DNA of 64,000 nt from Lachnospiraceae bacterium (GTDB lineage: Bacteria > Bacillota > Clostridia > Lachnospirales > Lachnospiraceae): positions 1 to 64,000 of the forward strand of contig CAJTHM010000013.1 in NCBI GenBank assembly GCA_910576125.1, given 5' to 3'. Each line of letters begins with the position of its first letter. Position 1 is the stretch's first letter. The notes beneath the pieces were generated by a model. The model saw only the letters and a list, made by a program, of their open reading frames with translations, had not been told where the DNA came from and did not search any database. A program made the position numbers and the translations under genes. Of the stretch, positions 8,673 through 17,531 are shown piece after piece.

Positions 8673-8855
8673 ATGAGAAGGAAGGTATTATGCGTGTTCG
8701 TGGCATTACTCACTGTGCTACAGCTTACAGCGTGTAGTTTAACGAACACATGCAAAGAAAGTGGGTGTGATGATGAAATTTATGAGGATGGTTACTGTAA
8801 ATATCATTATTACCTGAATGCCGGAAGTGACTTTTTGAAAGATATCATCAATTAG
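8673..8855 (+). CDS. small lipoprotein with Cys/His zinc-ribbon-like motif
   Basis: A 60-residue protein with a lipoprotein signal peptide (lipobox LTAC, lipidated Cys at about residue 21). After processing only about 40 residues remain, containing the pattern C-x4-C-x9-C-x2-H (CKESGC ... GYCKYH). Such a pattern often binds zinc, but I do not know a characterised relative. It is the first gene of an operon with the membrane proteins at 8869, 9276 and 9431 and the lipoprotein at 10325. Confidence 0.7.
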   Translation: MRRKVLCVFVALLTVLQLTACSLTNTCKESGCDDEIYEDGYCKYHYYLNAGSDFLKDIIN

Positions 8856-8868
8856 AAAGAGTGGTTGC

Positions 8869-9279
8869 ATGAAAATTAAAAAAACAATCTTGTTTGTATT
8901 AGCATCAATGTTTCTGCTATCTCTTGTGATTTGCATGAGGAACTGCATATTATATGAAAAAGCAGTCCAAAACACAGCGAATGCGGAGAAATATCGTGAA
9001 CAGCTTGAACAATGGGATTCTGACAGAGCGGCTAGCGACTGGCACTATTACGCAGACCTTAGTGCAACATATTCAGCACAACGGAGGGATACACGAGAAA
9101 ACATAGAAAGGGCGCAGGAAAAAATATGGGAACAGAAGGATATAGAAGAAGTTTTATCAATTAAAGCTTCTTGTAGCGCACTGATTGCAGTTGCGCTGTT
9201 TATTGTAATATGTGTTTTTTACTTGAAGGCTATAAAGAAACCAAATAAAACCATTAACCAGAGGAGAAAATCAATATGA
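8869..9279 (+). CDS. two-TM coiled-coil membrane protein
   Basis: A 136-residue protein with TM segments at about 5-25 and 108-130 and an extracytoplasmic, charged, helical loop between them (EKYREQLEQWDSDRA ... RENIERAQEKIWEQK). The hairpin topology with a coiled-coil loop suggests a structural or sensory envelope part. No family is recognised. Its TGA overlaps the ATG of the next small gene (ATGA). Confidence 0.65.
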   Translation: MKIKKTILFVLASMFLLSLVICMRNCILYEKAVQNTANAEKYREQLEQWDSDRAASDWHYYADLSATYSAQRRDTRENIERAQEKIWEQKDIEEVLSIKASCSALIAVALFIVICVFYLKAIKKPNKTINQRRKSI

Positions 9280-9425
9280 GTATGATTGTATATGTATTAG
9301 TTGCGTTATTAATTATAGTGATTCTTGCAGTAATTATCCCTGTTGTACTTGTCAAAAAAAGAAAGAATGAACGTGATAAGACAAATATGGATTTGTTTAA
9401 TGATACTGATAAAAACAAGAGGTGA
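9276..9425 (+). CDS. 49-residue single-TM protein
   Basis: A short frame of 49 codons. A very hydrophobic segment (VYVLVALLIIVILAVIIPVVLV) follows MSMI, and then a charged cytoplasmic tail ends in DTDKNKR. A GAGGAG site lies 9-10 bp upstream and the ATG overlaps the TGA of the preceding gene by 4 bp (ATGA), a translational-coupling arrangement. The next gene starts 5 bp after its stop. These signals make it a real gene despite its size. Function unknown. Confidence 0.7.
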   Translation: MSMIVYVLVALLIIVILAVIIPVVLVKKRKNERDKTNMDLFNDTDKNKR

Positions 9426-9430
9426 TCCAT

Positions 9431-10312
9431 ATGATATTGTTTTGGGGTATTCTTTTGGTTTTATGCACAGTTACACTTTTAGTATTAGCAATACGGCAAC
9501 ATCAGAAAGTAGCAGACGATAAACCATTTGATGATACGGACAGGCAGATTGACTTTGATGATTTCTACAGTAAGTTGCGTAAGTTTGTGAGCAATGAGCA
9601 GGAAAAAATATATGCTGTACTGGGAATCAAAAATGCAACCAATTTGCTGACAAAAGGCATACAGGAAGATGGGTTTTGTATTCTGACAGATAAGGCGGCT
9701 TACTTTATAGGAAAGGTATATCAGAAGAAATGGATATTTGCATTTAGGACAAATGTACAGCACCGGATTATAGCAAGCGAAATGAAAGGAATCAATGTAG
9801 GAACATTGTCACGTTTTCGGATGCTGTTATTTGCAATATTGTCAATCTTGCTTGAAATACTAAATTTCCGTTTTTTTCGATATATTTATTTATATTTAGA
9901 CAGAGATGGCTCAGATGTATCCGGGATTTTTATAGTTATGTTTTTATTGACCGTGGCTTCTATTCTGATAGGTTTTTCCCTGATTATTTATTTTGTATTA
10001 CATGCCTTTTTTCTTAAAAGAACAAACATATGCATAGAGTTTACTTCTCTGACAGTAGCTTTTCCTGCATCAGAATTAGGGAAGCAGGAAATAAAGGATT
10101 TCTACAAAGCTGTAAGCGAGGTGCAGGAATTGTATGTTAATATCGTGAATCCTGTTCCTGTAGAGCATACAGTCAATGAGGTAAGGCAGAGAAGCAATGT
10201 TTATACAAATAAAGTAACTTCTTTATCGGAGTTGTCAAAACTGTATGAGAACGGCATGATTACACAGGAGGAATTTGAGCAGTTAAAGAAAGAGGTCATA
10301 GGCAGTCAGTAA
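9431..10312 (+). CDS. membrane protein with PH-like and SHOCT domains
   Basis: About 293 residues. There is an N-terminal TM segment, a soluble part (about 45-125) with the beta-rich character of bacterial PH-like domains (GFCILTDKAAYFIGKVYQKK), two more TM segments in the middle, and a C-terminal SHOCT module (SELSKLYENGMITQEEFEQLKKEV). SHOCT motifs are oligomerisation tails common on membrane or nucleic-acid-associated proteins. The ATG at 9431 is chosen over an in-frame GTG at 9422 because the AGAGGTGATCC site fits it. It lies between the 49-residue protein and the large lipoprotein in the same operon. Confidence 0.75.
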   Translation: MILFWGILLVLCTVTLLVLAIRQHQKVADDKPFDDTDRQIDFDDFYSKLRKFVSNEQEKIYAVLGIKNATNLLTKGIQEDGFCILTDKAAYFIGKVYQKKWIFAFRTNVQHRIIASEMKGINVGTLSRFRMLLFAILSILLEILNFRFFRYIYLYLDRDGSDVSGIFIVMFLLTVASILIGFSLIIYFVLHAFFLKRTNICIEFTSLTVAFPASELGKQEIKDFYKAVSEVQELYVNIVNPVPVEHTVNEVRQRSNVYTNKVTSLSELSKLYENGMITQEEFEQLKKEVIGSQ

Positions 10313-10324
10313 AGGAGAAAACCA

Positions 10325-11983
10325 ATGAAAAGAAAAACAGTGGCACTTATGATGGCTCTGACACTTACGGTCAGTTTATCCGCTTGTGGAGATAAAACAG
10401 CTCCACAGGCTGATATTCCTGATACGGCAAGTGTAGAGGAAACAGCACAGCCTACAGAGAAACCAGCACCTACCGAAGAGCCTACGCCAGAACCCACACC
10501 GGAAATCACGCAGGAAGAAAAGGTACAATCTGCATTAGGTGAAATGCCTTACTATGGTGATGCATCTAAATGTGCAATGACAGCGGAACAGGCAACAGCA
10601 TTTGCACAGCTGATAGCAGATGGTCTGGCCGGGGATTTCAGCTTTCGGGGCGGATATAACGAAATATATGACATAACATCTTGGAATGATACATTCCGAA
10701 TATATATTACTGAGACTGGAGACCCATATGAGGTGGATAGGTTCAATGTAATGTTAGGTGATTTTTCCTGTGATGGGATTCCTTATCTTTATGTGTATAG
10801 TAGCAATACCATCGATATCGTCAATGATAGTAGTCAAAGCTTTGAAATTTATGGCTGGAGAGATAATATAACAGAATTAGTTGCTGACACACATACTGGA
10901 CCTTTAAGCCTTGCATGGGAAACATTTGACTTGTGTGAAGATGAAAATGACCAGTGTAAAATAAAAATATTATATAATATAGAACATTCGCTGGGAGAAG
11001 AGTCTGTTTTGTATTGTTTTTCTGAAGGTGCTATAAAGGAAAGCAAAGTAATAAAATCGGCCAATGGCGAAGATGGTCTTATGCATATTACAGAAGATGG
11101 AGTTGAGACGGGGGTTTATACATGGGATGACTATTGGTCAAGCAAAGGGGTGCTGGTGGATATACAGGAGTTGGTGGAAAATCATACCCACACCTTACCC
11201 TACACCTGCTTCTATGATATGCCCCCATGCACCTTAGAAGAAATGGTCAATTACCTCAATGCCTATGCATCAGCTATGAGTGATGGCCAGTCCGTGCCTG
11301 TAGAGATAAAGAAGGTTGATATTGTCAAACATAACGGAACAGGCATTACAACCAGGGGAGAAGTACCACAGGAGAAAGTCAACAGTCTTGAAATATTAAG
11401 GCAGTTTATGAACGGCGAAAACTATATAGAAAAAGATGGCGGAGGGGAAGGGATAGTACTTACGTATATTGACATTGAATATATGGGTATGGGTAGACCG
11501 GAAAATTTTTATTTTGACATAACAGACTTAAATAATGACGGTAACCAAGAGATTTTAGTTTCATATAAAGATGGTTCTCATAATGAGACAAAAGTGTTTT
11601 TGCCATCCTTGTCTATAGATTCCTTAATAGCTGAATCTTTTCGAGGGGTAAACAAAGCAGATGGAACATATTTAGTAGCTACATGGAATGATGCAGGTGC
11701 AAATGGTTATTTGTATGTTTATGACGGAACGACATTTTCAGAAATAAGTGCCTTATATGGCGATATAGAATGGGAAGTATATTATGGCAGTAAAATAACT
11801 GAAAATGGTGCAACACGTGATTTGAGTGAGGAAGAATTTTATTCTATTTGGAATGACTGGGATAGTAAACATACCGATTTTAGTGCAAACATTCATTTGG
11901 ATATAGAGAATATAGAAAATACATTCCAAGTGAAAATTGACGTACAAAGTTCCGGTGAGTGGCTTGTAACAAGTGCGGAATAA
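10325..11983 (+). CDS. large surface lipoprotein of unknown function
   Basis: A 552-residue lipoprotein with lipobox LSAC (Cys about 21), a Thr/Pro/Glu-rich spacer (TEKPAPTEEPTPEPTPE) that would span the wall, and a large outside domain. Near residue 400 the segment FDITDLNNDGNQEILVSY matches the calcium-binding D-x-N-x-D-G pattern of FG-GAP/VCBS-like repeats. There is no clear catalytic motif. It is the last gene of the island operon and is followed by a strong terminator. Codon use and base composition match the AT-rich island, not the flanking chromosome. Confidence 0.8.
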   Translation: MKRKTVALMMALTLTVSLSACGDKTAPQADIPDTASVEETAQPTEKPAPTEEPTPEPTPEITQEEKVQSALGEMPYYGDASKCAMTAEQATAFAQLIADGLAGDFSFRGGYNEIYDITSWNDTFRIYITETGDPYEVDRFNVMLGDFSCDGIPYLYVYSSNTIDIVNDSSQSFEIYGWRDNITELVADTHTGPLSLAWETFDLCEDENDQCKIKILYNIEHSLGEESVLYCFSEGAIKESKVIKSANGEDGLMHITEDGVETGVYTWDDYWSSKGVLVDIQELVENHTHTLPYTCFYDMPPCTLEEMVNYLNAYASAMSDGQSVPVEIKKVDIVKHNGTGITTRGEVPQEKVNSLEILRQFMNGENYIEKDGGGEGIVLTYIDIEYMGMGRPENFYFDITDLNNDGNQEILVSYKDGSHNETKVFLPSLSIDSLIAESFRGVNKADGTYLVATWNDAGANGYLYVYDGTTFSEISALYGDIEWEVYYGSKITENGATRDLSEEEFYSIWNDWDSKHTDFSANIHLDIENIENTFQVKIDVQSSGEWLVTSAE

Positions 11984-12045
11984 GCAGACAAGAAATATGA
12001 TTTCCTGTATAAAACAGGATATACAATTAAATTGCAATATACATC

Positions 12046-12079
12046 AAAAAGACTGCCCTTTAAAAGGGTGGTCTTTTTT
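12046..12079 (+). terminator. terminator of the island operon
   Basis: Stem AAAAAGACTGCCCTT/AAGGGTGGTCTTTTT (two G-T pairs), loop TAA, then a T-run, 63 bp after the stop of the lipoprotein gene. Confidence 0.9.
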
Positions 12080-12653
12080 GAGTTGTTTAACCCAATGAGG
12101 ATAATTGAAAAACATATATGATTAAGGATAAAGCAATAAAATAATATAGGGCGTATTATTTTCCTGTAAAGCATGATAAGCGTTCCAGCATGGTAAAAAA
12201 ATCTGGTGAGAAATTTCAGTTCGCATACAGTAGTGTGAAAATATGTATACATCAACCTATGCAGTGGGTAAAAACTGCCATCATAAATAGTGGTGGTGAT
12301 AAAGTGTAGATGAAAGTTTGAGAAATTCCGTACAGATGAAAATATGGAAAAGGACAATACAAAATTTATTAAGCGATATGAAAAAATCAGGAAAACAGTA
12401 AATTGATTTTTCGAGTTTATTTGAGGCAGGCAATATATTTTCTTATAGGACAGCATAGGGAATAGAAGTATTAACAAGTTAATGGATATGTATAAATCAT
12501 TATATATGCGTCAATCTCCCTAAAAATATATGTTACATAATGGTTCATTTCCTTGCACTATCACGTCTATGCACAGGGATAAATCAGCGTTAAGATTTAT
12601 GTGTAAGTTAAATAAAGTTAGTGCTGAGGCACGGAAAGAAAGAGGTAAACATT
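12080..12653. other. AT-rich intergenic stretch
   Basis: About 570 bp with no supported gene. An antisense frame of 194 codons across 11893-12477 is rich in Phe/Ile/Leu/Tyr because of base composition and overlaps the lipoprotein gene; I do not accept it. Nothing else is recognised. Confidence 0.5.
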
Positions 12654-12848
12654 ATGTGCATGTATCTTACAAACGGTAACTTCTTAGGGCAGAGACTGAT
12701 CGGCTATGATTTCTATGACAGCAAGAGCAAGGGCTTCGCAGGCATGACGGAGAAGCAGATGATTACAAAGCTGAAGAACAGCGAAAAGGTTTACGGCTTT
12801 ATCCTTGGGGAATTGTCTATCCTAAATTTTATAAAAGTTACAACTTAG
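12654..12848 (+). pseudogene. truncated mobile-element gene, unknown family
   Basis: A 64-residue frame beginning MCMYLTNGNFLGQRLIGYDF with an AGAGGT site upstream. The first 50 residues look like a well-formed small protein of the type carried by conjugative elements. The tail after VYGFILG changes character and stops at once. It runs tail-to-tail into another decayed gene on the opposite strand (12845-13140), so the junction is probably a deletion scar. Confidence 0.45.
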
Positions 12849-13140
12849 GGATGTTTCAAAAAGCAATCAATATCCGGATTTAACGGACAGAAAAACTCGG
12901 AAAGGAGCTGTAACAGTTTATCCTCTCCGAGCCGTCCGTCATCATTCTCCAAATTTTCACGAATGTTCAGCGCAATAAAATTATTCGCCTGCTGTGCAGG
13001 CTTGCCTCACATTGCCGCCACATTATCCATTCCAGGTACATCATCGCCCTTCGGTGTCTGCGGAGCTTCTTTCCCATCCAGCCACTCAAAGAAATGACCT
13101 GGCGTGAATCCGATATCCTTCAGGTACCTTGACAACCCGA
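12845..13140 (-). pseudogene. decayed element gene with GNAT-like N-terminal fragment
   Basis: Minus-strand translation gives YLKDIGFTPGHFFEWLDG and continues to an in-frame TGA. The same frame then goes on through NNFIALNIRENLEN and ends in LLSEFFCPLNPDIDCFLK before a stop. The last part matches the start of the small GNAT-type N-acetyltransferases common on Tn1549/Tn916-like elements; the rest of that domain is missing. Presence of an internal stop and truncation at both ends argue for a pseudogene. This is the right edge of the AT-rich island. Confidence 0.5.
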
Positions 13141-13158
13141 AACGGGCAGTCTAACTTG

Positions 13159-15351
13159 TCAGGCCCTCTCACTGTAGAACATCCTCCGCAAAGCACAGAT
13201 ATCCTTAGGCAGGCTCTCCCTGTCCTCCGCCTCATGCAGCTTCCTGACCCAGGCGTAATACTCATTGGCCAGCGGCGTGGTCAGGGCGGAGGTTTTGGCG
13301 ATGTAGCCCTTTCGGATAGCTTCATGGGACACGCTCCGCATGAATTTCCAGAAGTTGTAATAACTCAGCTTCAGCTTTGTCATGTATCCGGCGCTGTCCT
13401 CTATGACGAATCCCTCTATTTTCCTCCCCTGATACTCGTAGTCTTCCTCCATGACTTCATAATACCAGTCGAAGAATTCCTGCCAGTTCCCAAGCTCCCT
13501 GGCCCGTTCCTTGGCCCTCAGGCCGAAGCCCTCCGCCACATGGCACATGTCCTCATACCCGTATTTCTCAAATTCCATCTGATTATGCACGATATCCAGC
13601 AAAAACAGCCTGCTCTCCGGATATTCGATGATATGGGGATCGTTCTCCATGTCCACGCACTCGAAGACAAAGGATACGTCATTCTCCCTGCAGTAGGCTT
13701 TCATCTCCTCCAGATGCTCCGGCGACACCTGCTTTCGCACCATCTCCTGGAAATACCCCGCGTACTGGCTGTCCAAAGTGGACTTGCTGGCCAGAAGCAG
13801 CGCGTCCTCGTATTCATTGTAGCTGGCTATCCCTAAAAATCCGTTCTCCTTGATATAGGCCGTCACCGGGAACTGCAGCTTGTACCGGAGCATCTCAAAT
13901 TTCGTCTCCGGCCGCTCGTTGATATTGAAGAACTTATCATAGGCTCTGGCTGCCACCTTGCCTTTCACGGTATCCAGATACAGTCCTCTGGCCTTGGTAG
14001 TCTGGGCATCCCAGACCCTGTCGTAAAAGGCCTTATCCGTGTAGTTGAATGATGAGATATTGCCGAATTTCTTCTCCTGGATATACTTATTGTGGCGCAG
14101 GGCGATGATGGTGTCTGCCACGGAGCTCTCCACCACCGTCGATTCGCTTTGCATCTGAGGCATCCTGTACACCTCATTGGGCACTTCCACGCAGTGGATT
14201 CCCTCTCCGTCCACCTGCACGCAGCGCAGGCAGCCGCCGTACTCAATCTGCCCTTCCAGGTTGAACACCCTGTCGTTCACCTGTACCGGCAGCTGTTTGG
14301 TATTGCGGTGTCCGTGAATCTGGTAGCAGTTCCCCGGGGTGGTGTCAAAAAAGGTCTCCGCAATCTTCTCGAAATCCTGGTAGTTCCCCACGCCCTTGAT
14401 CATCTGCTCCGTAGCCACGAAAGAAAGATTCTCCGGCATAGTGCTCAGCCCCGCATGGGTGACCAGGAATATATTATCGTTATACCGATAATAAGCGCAC
14501 TGTCCGAATTTTCTGTACAGCTGCCTTACCTGCTTTTTATCGATTCGGGCCTCCTCCAGCACAGGTCTGGTAATCAGCTCGAACTCTTTGGATCTGCCCA
14601 CGCAGTCATTGGCCCAGAGCCACAGCCATCTCTCGTGATTTCCCTCCAGCATCAGCACGTTCTTCCTGTCCATGATGGAAATCAGGAATTTCACCATCTC
14701 CGCGTTCTCAATGCCTCTGTCGATGTAATCTCCTACAAAAATATACATTTCATCGTCTTTTATGCCGCCGTTGTCAGCCAGATACTTCTGCAGGGCCGTA
14801 TAGCAGCCGTGCAAGTCGCCGATATGATGAATCTTTTTGTACGATGACATGTCGAACAGCCTGGTCCAGATCGTGTCCAGTTCCTCCCGCCCGATTACCT
14901 TAATGCCGGAGGGAATCTTCTGGGTCCGGAACCTGGAGTACATATTATCGATCACCGACTCCGGCACCCTCTTGAAAGGCTCTCTGGAAGCATTCCTCCT
15001 CTTCACCTCCTCGATGGGGACATCGGTGAAGTCCACGCAGAAAATCCGATACCGGTAAGTCTCGCACATTTCCTTATACCGGTTCATCTCGCTGGTCTTG
15101 GAATTGGTGGCATCGATTACCGTAAAATCGCCCCTCTGCATACGGATTTCCAATATATTGAATAAAGTCTTCCACACGATGCTGTCATTTTCCTGGCTGA
15201 TTCCCTCCGTGCCGTCCGGCAGCATCACCGGGCTCTGGCACAGCAGTCTGATATCATCGGCAGACAGCGTATAAGGCTTCAGTCCGTGCCGGTCAATCCA
15301 TGTGGACTTTCCGCAGCTGGCAGAGCCTCTTAACAAGAGCAAAATTCTCAT
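13159..15351 (-). CDS. three-domain RNA repair enzyme (kinase-phosphatase-ligase)
   Basis: A 730-residue protein with three catalytic modules in a row. Residues 1-165 are a polynucleotide-kinase-type P-loop domain: Walker A GSASCGKST (9-17), SADDIR (30-35) with the likely catalytic Asp, and the RNASREPFKRVPESVI segment typical of T4-Pnkp-like kinases. Residues 172-390 form a calcineurin-like phosphatase: GDLHG (178-182), GDYIDRG (207-213), GNHE (237-240), THAG (298-301), GH (347-348). Residues 420-730 look like an Rnl1-type nucleotidyltransferase: FFNINERPE, KENG (501-504) with the AMP-accepting Lys 501, FECVD (563-567), EGFVI (646-650) and KLKLSY (659-664). Together these would heal 2',3'-cyclic phosphate and 5'-OH ends and seal RNA. 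The order matches clostridial Pnkp, but the ligase part resembles Rnl1. No Hen1 neighbour is present. Start has an AAAGAGGTATTGAA site. Confidence 0.85.
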   Translation of the reverse strand: MRILLLLRGSASCGKSTWIDRHGLKPYTLSADDIRLLCQSPVMLPDGTEGISQENDSIVWKTLFNILEIRMQRGDFTVIDATNSKTSEMNRYKEMCETYRYRIFCVDFTDVPIEEVKRRNASREPFKRVPESVIDNMYSRFRTQKIPSGIKVIGREELDTIWTRLFDMSSYKKIHHIGDLHGCYTALQKYLADNGGIKDDEMYIFVGDYIDRGIENAEMVKFLISIMDRKNVLMLEGNHERWLWLWANDCVGRSKEFELITRPVLEEARIDKKQVRQLYRKFGQCAYYRYNDNIFLVTHAGLSTMPENLSFVATEQMIKGVGNYQDFEKIAETFFDTTPGNCYQIHGHRNTKQLPVQVNDRVFNLEGQIEYGGCLRCVQVDGEGIHCVEVPNEVYRMPQMQSESTVVESSVADTIIALRHNKYIQEKKFGNISSFNYTDKAFYDRVWDAQTTKARGLYLDTVKGKVAARAYDKFFNINERPETKFEMLRYKLQFPVTAYIKENGFLGIASYNEYEDALLLASKSTLDSQYAGYFQEMVRKQVSPEHLEEMKAYCRENDVSFVFECVDMENDPHIIEYPESRLFLLDIVHNQMEFEKYGYEDMCHVAEGFGLRAKERARELGNWQEFFDWYYEVMEEDYEYQGRKIEGFVIEDSAGYMTKLKLSYYNFWKFMRSVSHEAIRKGYIAKTSALTTPLANEYYAWVRKLHEAEDRESLPKDICALRRMFYSERA

Positions 15352-15384
15352 TTCAATACCTCTTTTCTATCAATCTATATGAAT

Positions 15385-16281
15385 CTATTCTTCCTGGTGC
15401 CGCAGCAGCTGCGCAATGAGGTGCTCCACCTCCTGAAGCTGCTCCTTGCGCTTCTCCCTGTGGCTGAGCTTGCGGTACTGGGAGGGGGACATGCCTTTCA
15501 TGGCCCGGAACGCCTTGGTGAACACCAGCGCGTCATTGTACCCGCAGGACAGGGCAATACTCTCTATGGGGTAGGAAGTGGAGTCCAGCAGCTCCCTGGC
15601 CTTTGTGATGCGGAATGTGGAGAGGAAACGCTGGGGGGACATCCCCAGGTAGTTCTGGAACAGCGTATAGAGATAGCTCCTGTTGATGCACACGTAATCC
15701 GCCACATCCGTCACCTTGATGGGATTGCAGTAATTGCTCTGGATAAAAGAGACTGCCTTTTTCACATACTGATTGCCCTTGTCCTCCTCGTCCTGGGCCA
15801 CCACCCCGGCCCCCTGGGCCAGCACCGAAAGGAAGACCCCCAGCAGCCCGTTCCGCCGCAAATCGTCCGCCACGCCAAACGTATTGTGCTCCATCATGTC
15901 CCGCACGATGGAATAGAGCTCCTGGTCCCTGTCGCAGGAAAAGATGGGATGCCTGGCGGACAGTCCCATGGAATTCAGGTATTCTCCCGCCCGGCTTCCG
16001 CCAAAGCCCACCCACAGGTAGCTCCAGGGCTCCTCTTCATCCGCCTGATAAAAGGCCAGCTCATTGGGCTGTATCAGGAAACCGTATCCCGCCTCCAGAC
16101 GGTACTCCTTGTCATGGAACCGGAAGATTCCCCTGCCGCTCAACACATAATGTATCAGATAATGGGGCTTGGAGGCCGGGCCGAAGCTGTGGAGCCCCTC
16201 TGTTTGTGAACAGCCGCAGCAGTTCACATAGAGGCTTCCCACTTTGTCGTTTTCAAAATCCAGTTTGAACGCTTTCTCCAC
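15385..16281 (-). CDS. AraC-family transcriptional regulator
   Basis: About 298 residues. The N-terminal cupin-like sensor domain (HYVLSGRGIFRFHDKEYRLEAGYGFLIQPNE, about 45-90) is followed by a C-terminal double-HTH AraC domain (about 190-285) with ADYVCINRSYLYTLFQNYLGMSP and the signature ALSCGYNDALVFTKAFRAMKGMSPSQYRK. Family members sense sugars and control carbohydrate genes. A GTG at 16281 is preferred as start because AGGGGGG lies 6 bp upstream; an ATG at 16302 lacks a good site. It lies downstream of the aldo/keto reductase on the same strand, separated by a GC-rich hairpin. Confidence 0.9.
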   Translation of the reverse strand: MEKAFKLDFENDKVGSLYVNCCGCSQTEGLHSFGPASKPHYLIHYVLSGRGIFRFHDKEYRLEAGYGFLIQPNELAFYQADEEEPWSYLWVGFGGSRAGEYLNSMGLSARHPIFSCDRDQELYSIVRDMMEHNTFGVADDLRRNGLLGVFLSVLAQGAGVVAQDEEDKGNQYVKKAVSFIQSNYCNPIKVTDVADYVCINRSYLYTLFQNYLGMSPQRFLSTFRITKARELLDSTSYPIESIALSCGYNDALVFTKAFRAMKGMSPSQYRKLSHREKRKEQLQEVEHLIAQLLRHQEE

Positions 16282-16304
16282 AAAAGTCCCCCCTTTGCCC
16301 ACAA

Positions 16305-16330
16305 ACCCCCGGCCTTATGCGGCCGGGGGC
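16305..16330 (-). terminator. GC-rich terminator after the aldo/keto reductase
   Basis: Stem CCCCCGGCC/GGCCGGGGG, loop GCATAA on the minus strand, followed by a short TTTGT tract. It sits between the stop of the reductase and the start of the AraC gene. Confidence 0.55.
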
Positions 16331-16368
16331 TCTCCACTTGCTTTTAAAGATTCCTGTCCGTACAGGTT

Positions 16369-17505
16369 TTAGAAGACAAATTCCTTTTTGTCCATATCCG
16401 CCTGCACTTTCTCCAAATCCTCCCGGATATGGAGTTTCTGGGGACAGGCTTTCTCGCACTTGCCGCATTTCACGCAGTTCCTGGCCTGTTTTTCGTCGCC
16501 CAGACCATTTTCCCAGCTGCCTTTGACCATATTGTAGTTCTGGTACATATGGTAGGTATTCCACACCCGGAAATTGCCCGGAATGTCCACGCCGGCGGGA
16601 CAGGGCATGCAATAGCGGCAGCCCGTGCAGCCATTCTGCACACGGCCTTTGATCAGCGCCACAATGTCCTCGATGGTCCTGCTCTCCTCCTCTGAAAGAG
16701 GTTTGAAATTTTCAAAGGTCTTCAGATTGTCCTCTGTCTGCTCCATGGTACTCATGCCGCTCAGGATGACCTTCACGTTAGGCAGGCTCCCCACCCAGCG
16801 CAGGGCATAGGAAGCCACGGAAAGCTCCGAATCCAGCTGCCGGAATTTTCCCGTGATGTCGTCCGCAAAAGCCGCTAAGGAACCGCCCTTGATGGGCTCC
16901 ATGATGACCAGTGGGATATTCTTCTCCTCTGTGAGGCGGTAGCCTTTCATCCCTGCCTGCTCTTCCGTATCCATATAGTTCAGCTGAATCTGGCAGAAAT
17001 CCCAGTCCCTGCAGCCTATGATTTCCTCGAAGACATCATAGTCGTCATGGAAGGAAAATCCCAGATATTTTATTTTTCCGGCGGCTTTCAGCTCCTCAAG
17101 CTTCTCTACCACGCCCAGCTCCGCCATTTTATGGAAGCTGTCCTTGTTCAGCGCGTGCATCAGATAGAAGTCTATGTAATCCGTCTGCAGACGGCCTAGC
17201 TGTTCCTCAAATATCTTCTCCACATCCTCCAGGGCCTCTACCTTCCAACAGGGCAGTTTTGTAGCCAGATAAAAGGAATGTCTGTCGTATTTCTTCAGGG
17301 CCCTGCCCACGAAAGGCTCGCTGGCCCCGTCATGGTAAGGATATGCTGTGTCGATATAATTCACGCCGGCGGCGATGGCCTTATCCAGCATCTTTTCCGC
17401 TTCCGGCTCGTCAATCCTGCCCTCTGCGGTCACAGGAAAGCGCATACAGCCGAATCCCAGCAGCGATGTCTCGATACCAAGTTTCTCCATCTTTCTTTTT
17501 TCCAT
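16369..17505 (-). CDS. aldo/keto reductase with C-terminal 4Fe-4S clusters
   Basis: A 378-residue oxidoreductase. The N-terminal 290 residues form an AKR barrel with GFGCMRFP, YIDTAYPYHDGASE (catalytic Asp and Tyr), LATKLP (Lys) and the YIDFYLMHAL strand. The C-terminus carries two ferredoxin-like Cys sets, CTGCRYCMPCPAGVD and CVKCGKCEKACPQ, as in the YhdN/YakC-like Fe-S AKRs of anaerobes. It should reduce carbonyls with NAD(P)H; the substrate is unknown. The start at 17505 has GGAGG 8 bp upstream; the upstream in-frame ATG at 17520 does not. Confidence 0.92.
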   Translation of the reverse strand: MEKRKMEKLGIETSLLGFGCMRFPVTAEGRIDEPEAEKMLDKAIAAGVNYIDTAYPYHDGASEPFVGRALKKYDRHSFYLATKLPCWKVEALEDVEKIFEEQLGRLQTDYIDFYLMHALNKDSFHKMAELGVVEKLEELKAAGKIKYLGFSFHDDYDVFEEIIGCRDWDFCQIQLNYMDTEEQAGMKGYRLTEEKNIPLVIMEPIKGGSLAAFADDITGKFRQLDSELSVASYALRWVGSLPNVKVILSGMSTMEQTEDNLKTFENFKPLSEEESRTIEDIVALIKGRVQNGCTGCRYCMPCPAGVDIPGNFRVWNTYHMYQNYNMVKGSWENGLGDEKQARNCVKCGKCEKACPQKLHIREDLEKVQADMDKKEFVF

Positions 17506-17531
17506 TTTTCCGTCCTCCATTTTATGATATT

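Noticed and set aside
11893..12477. 194-codon minus-strand frame rich in Phe, Ile and Tyr
   Set aside because: It overlaps the 3' end of the lipoprotein gene and its terminator, has no binding site, and its composition reflects AT-rich DNA.
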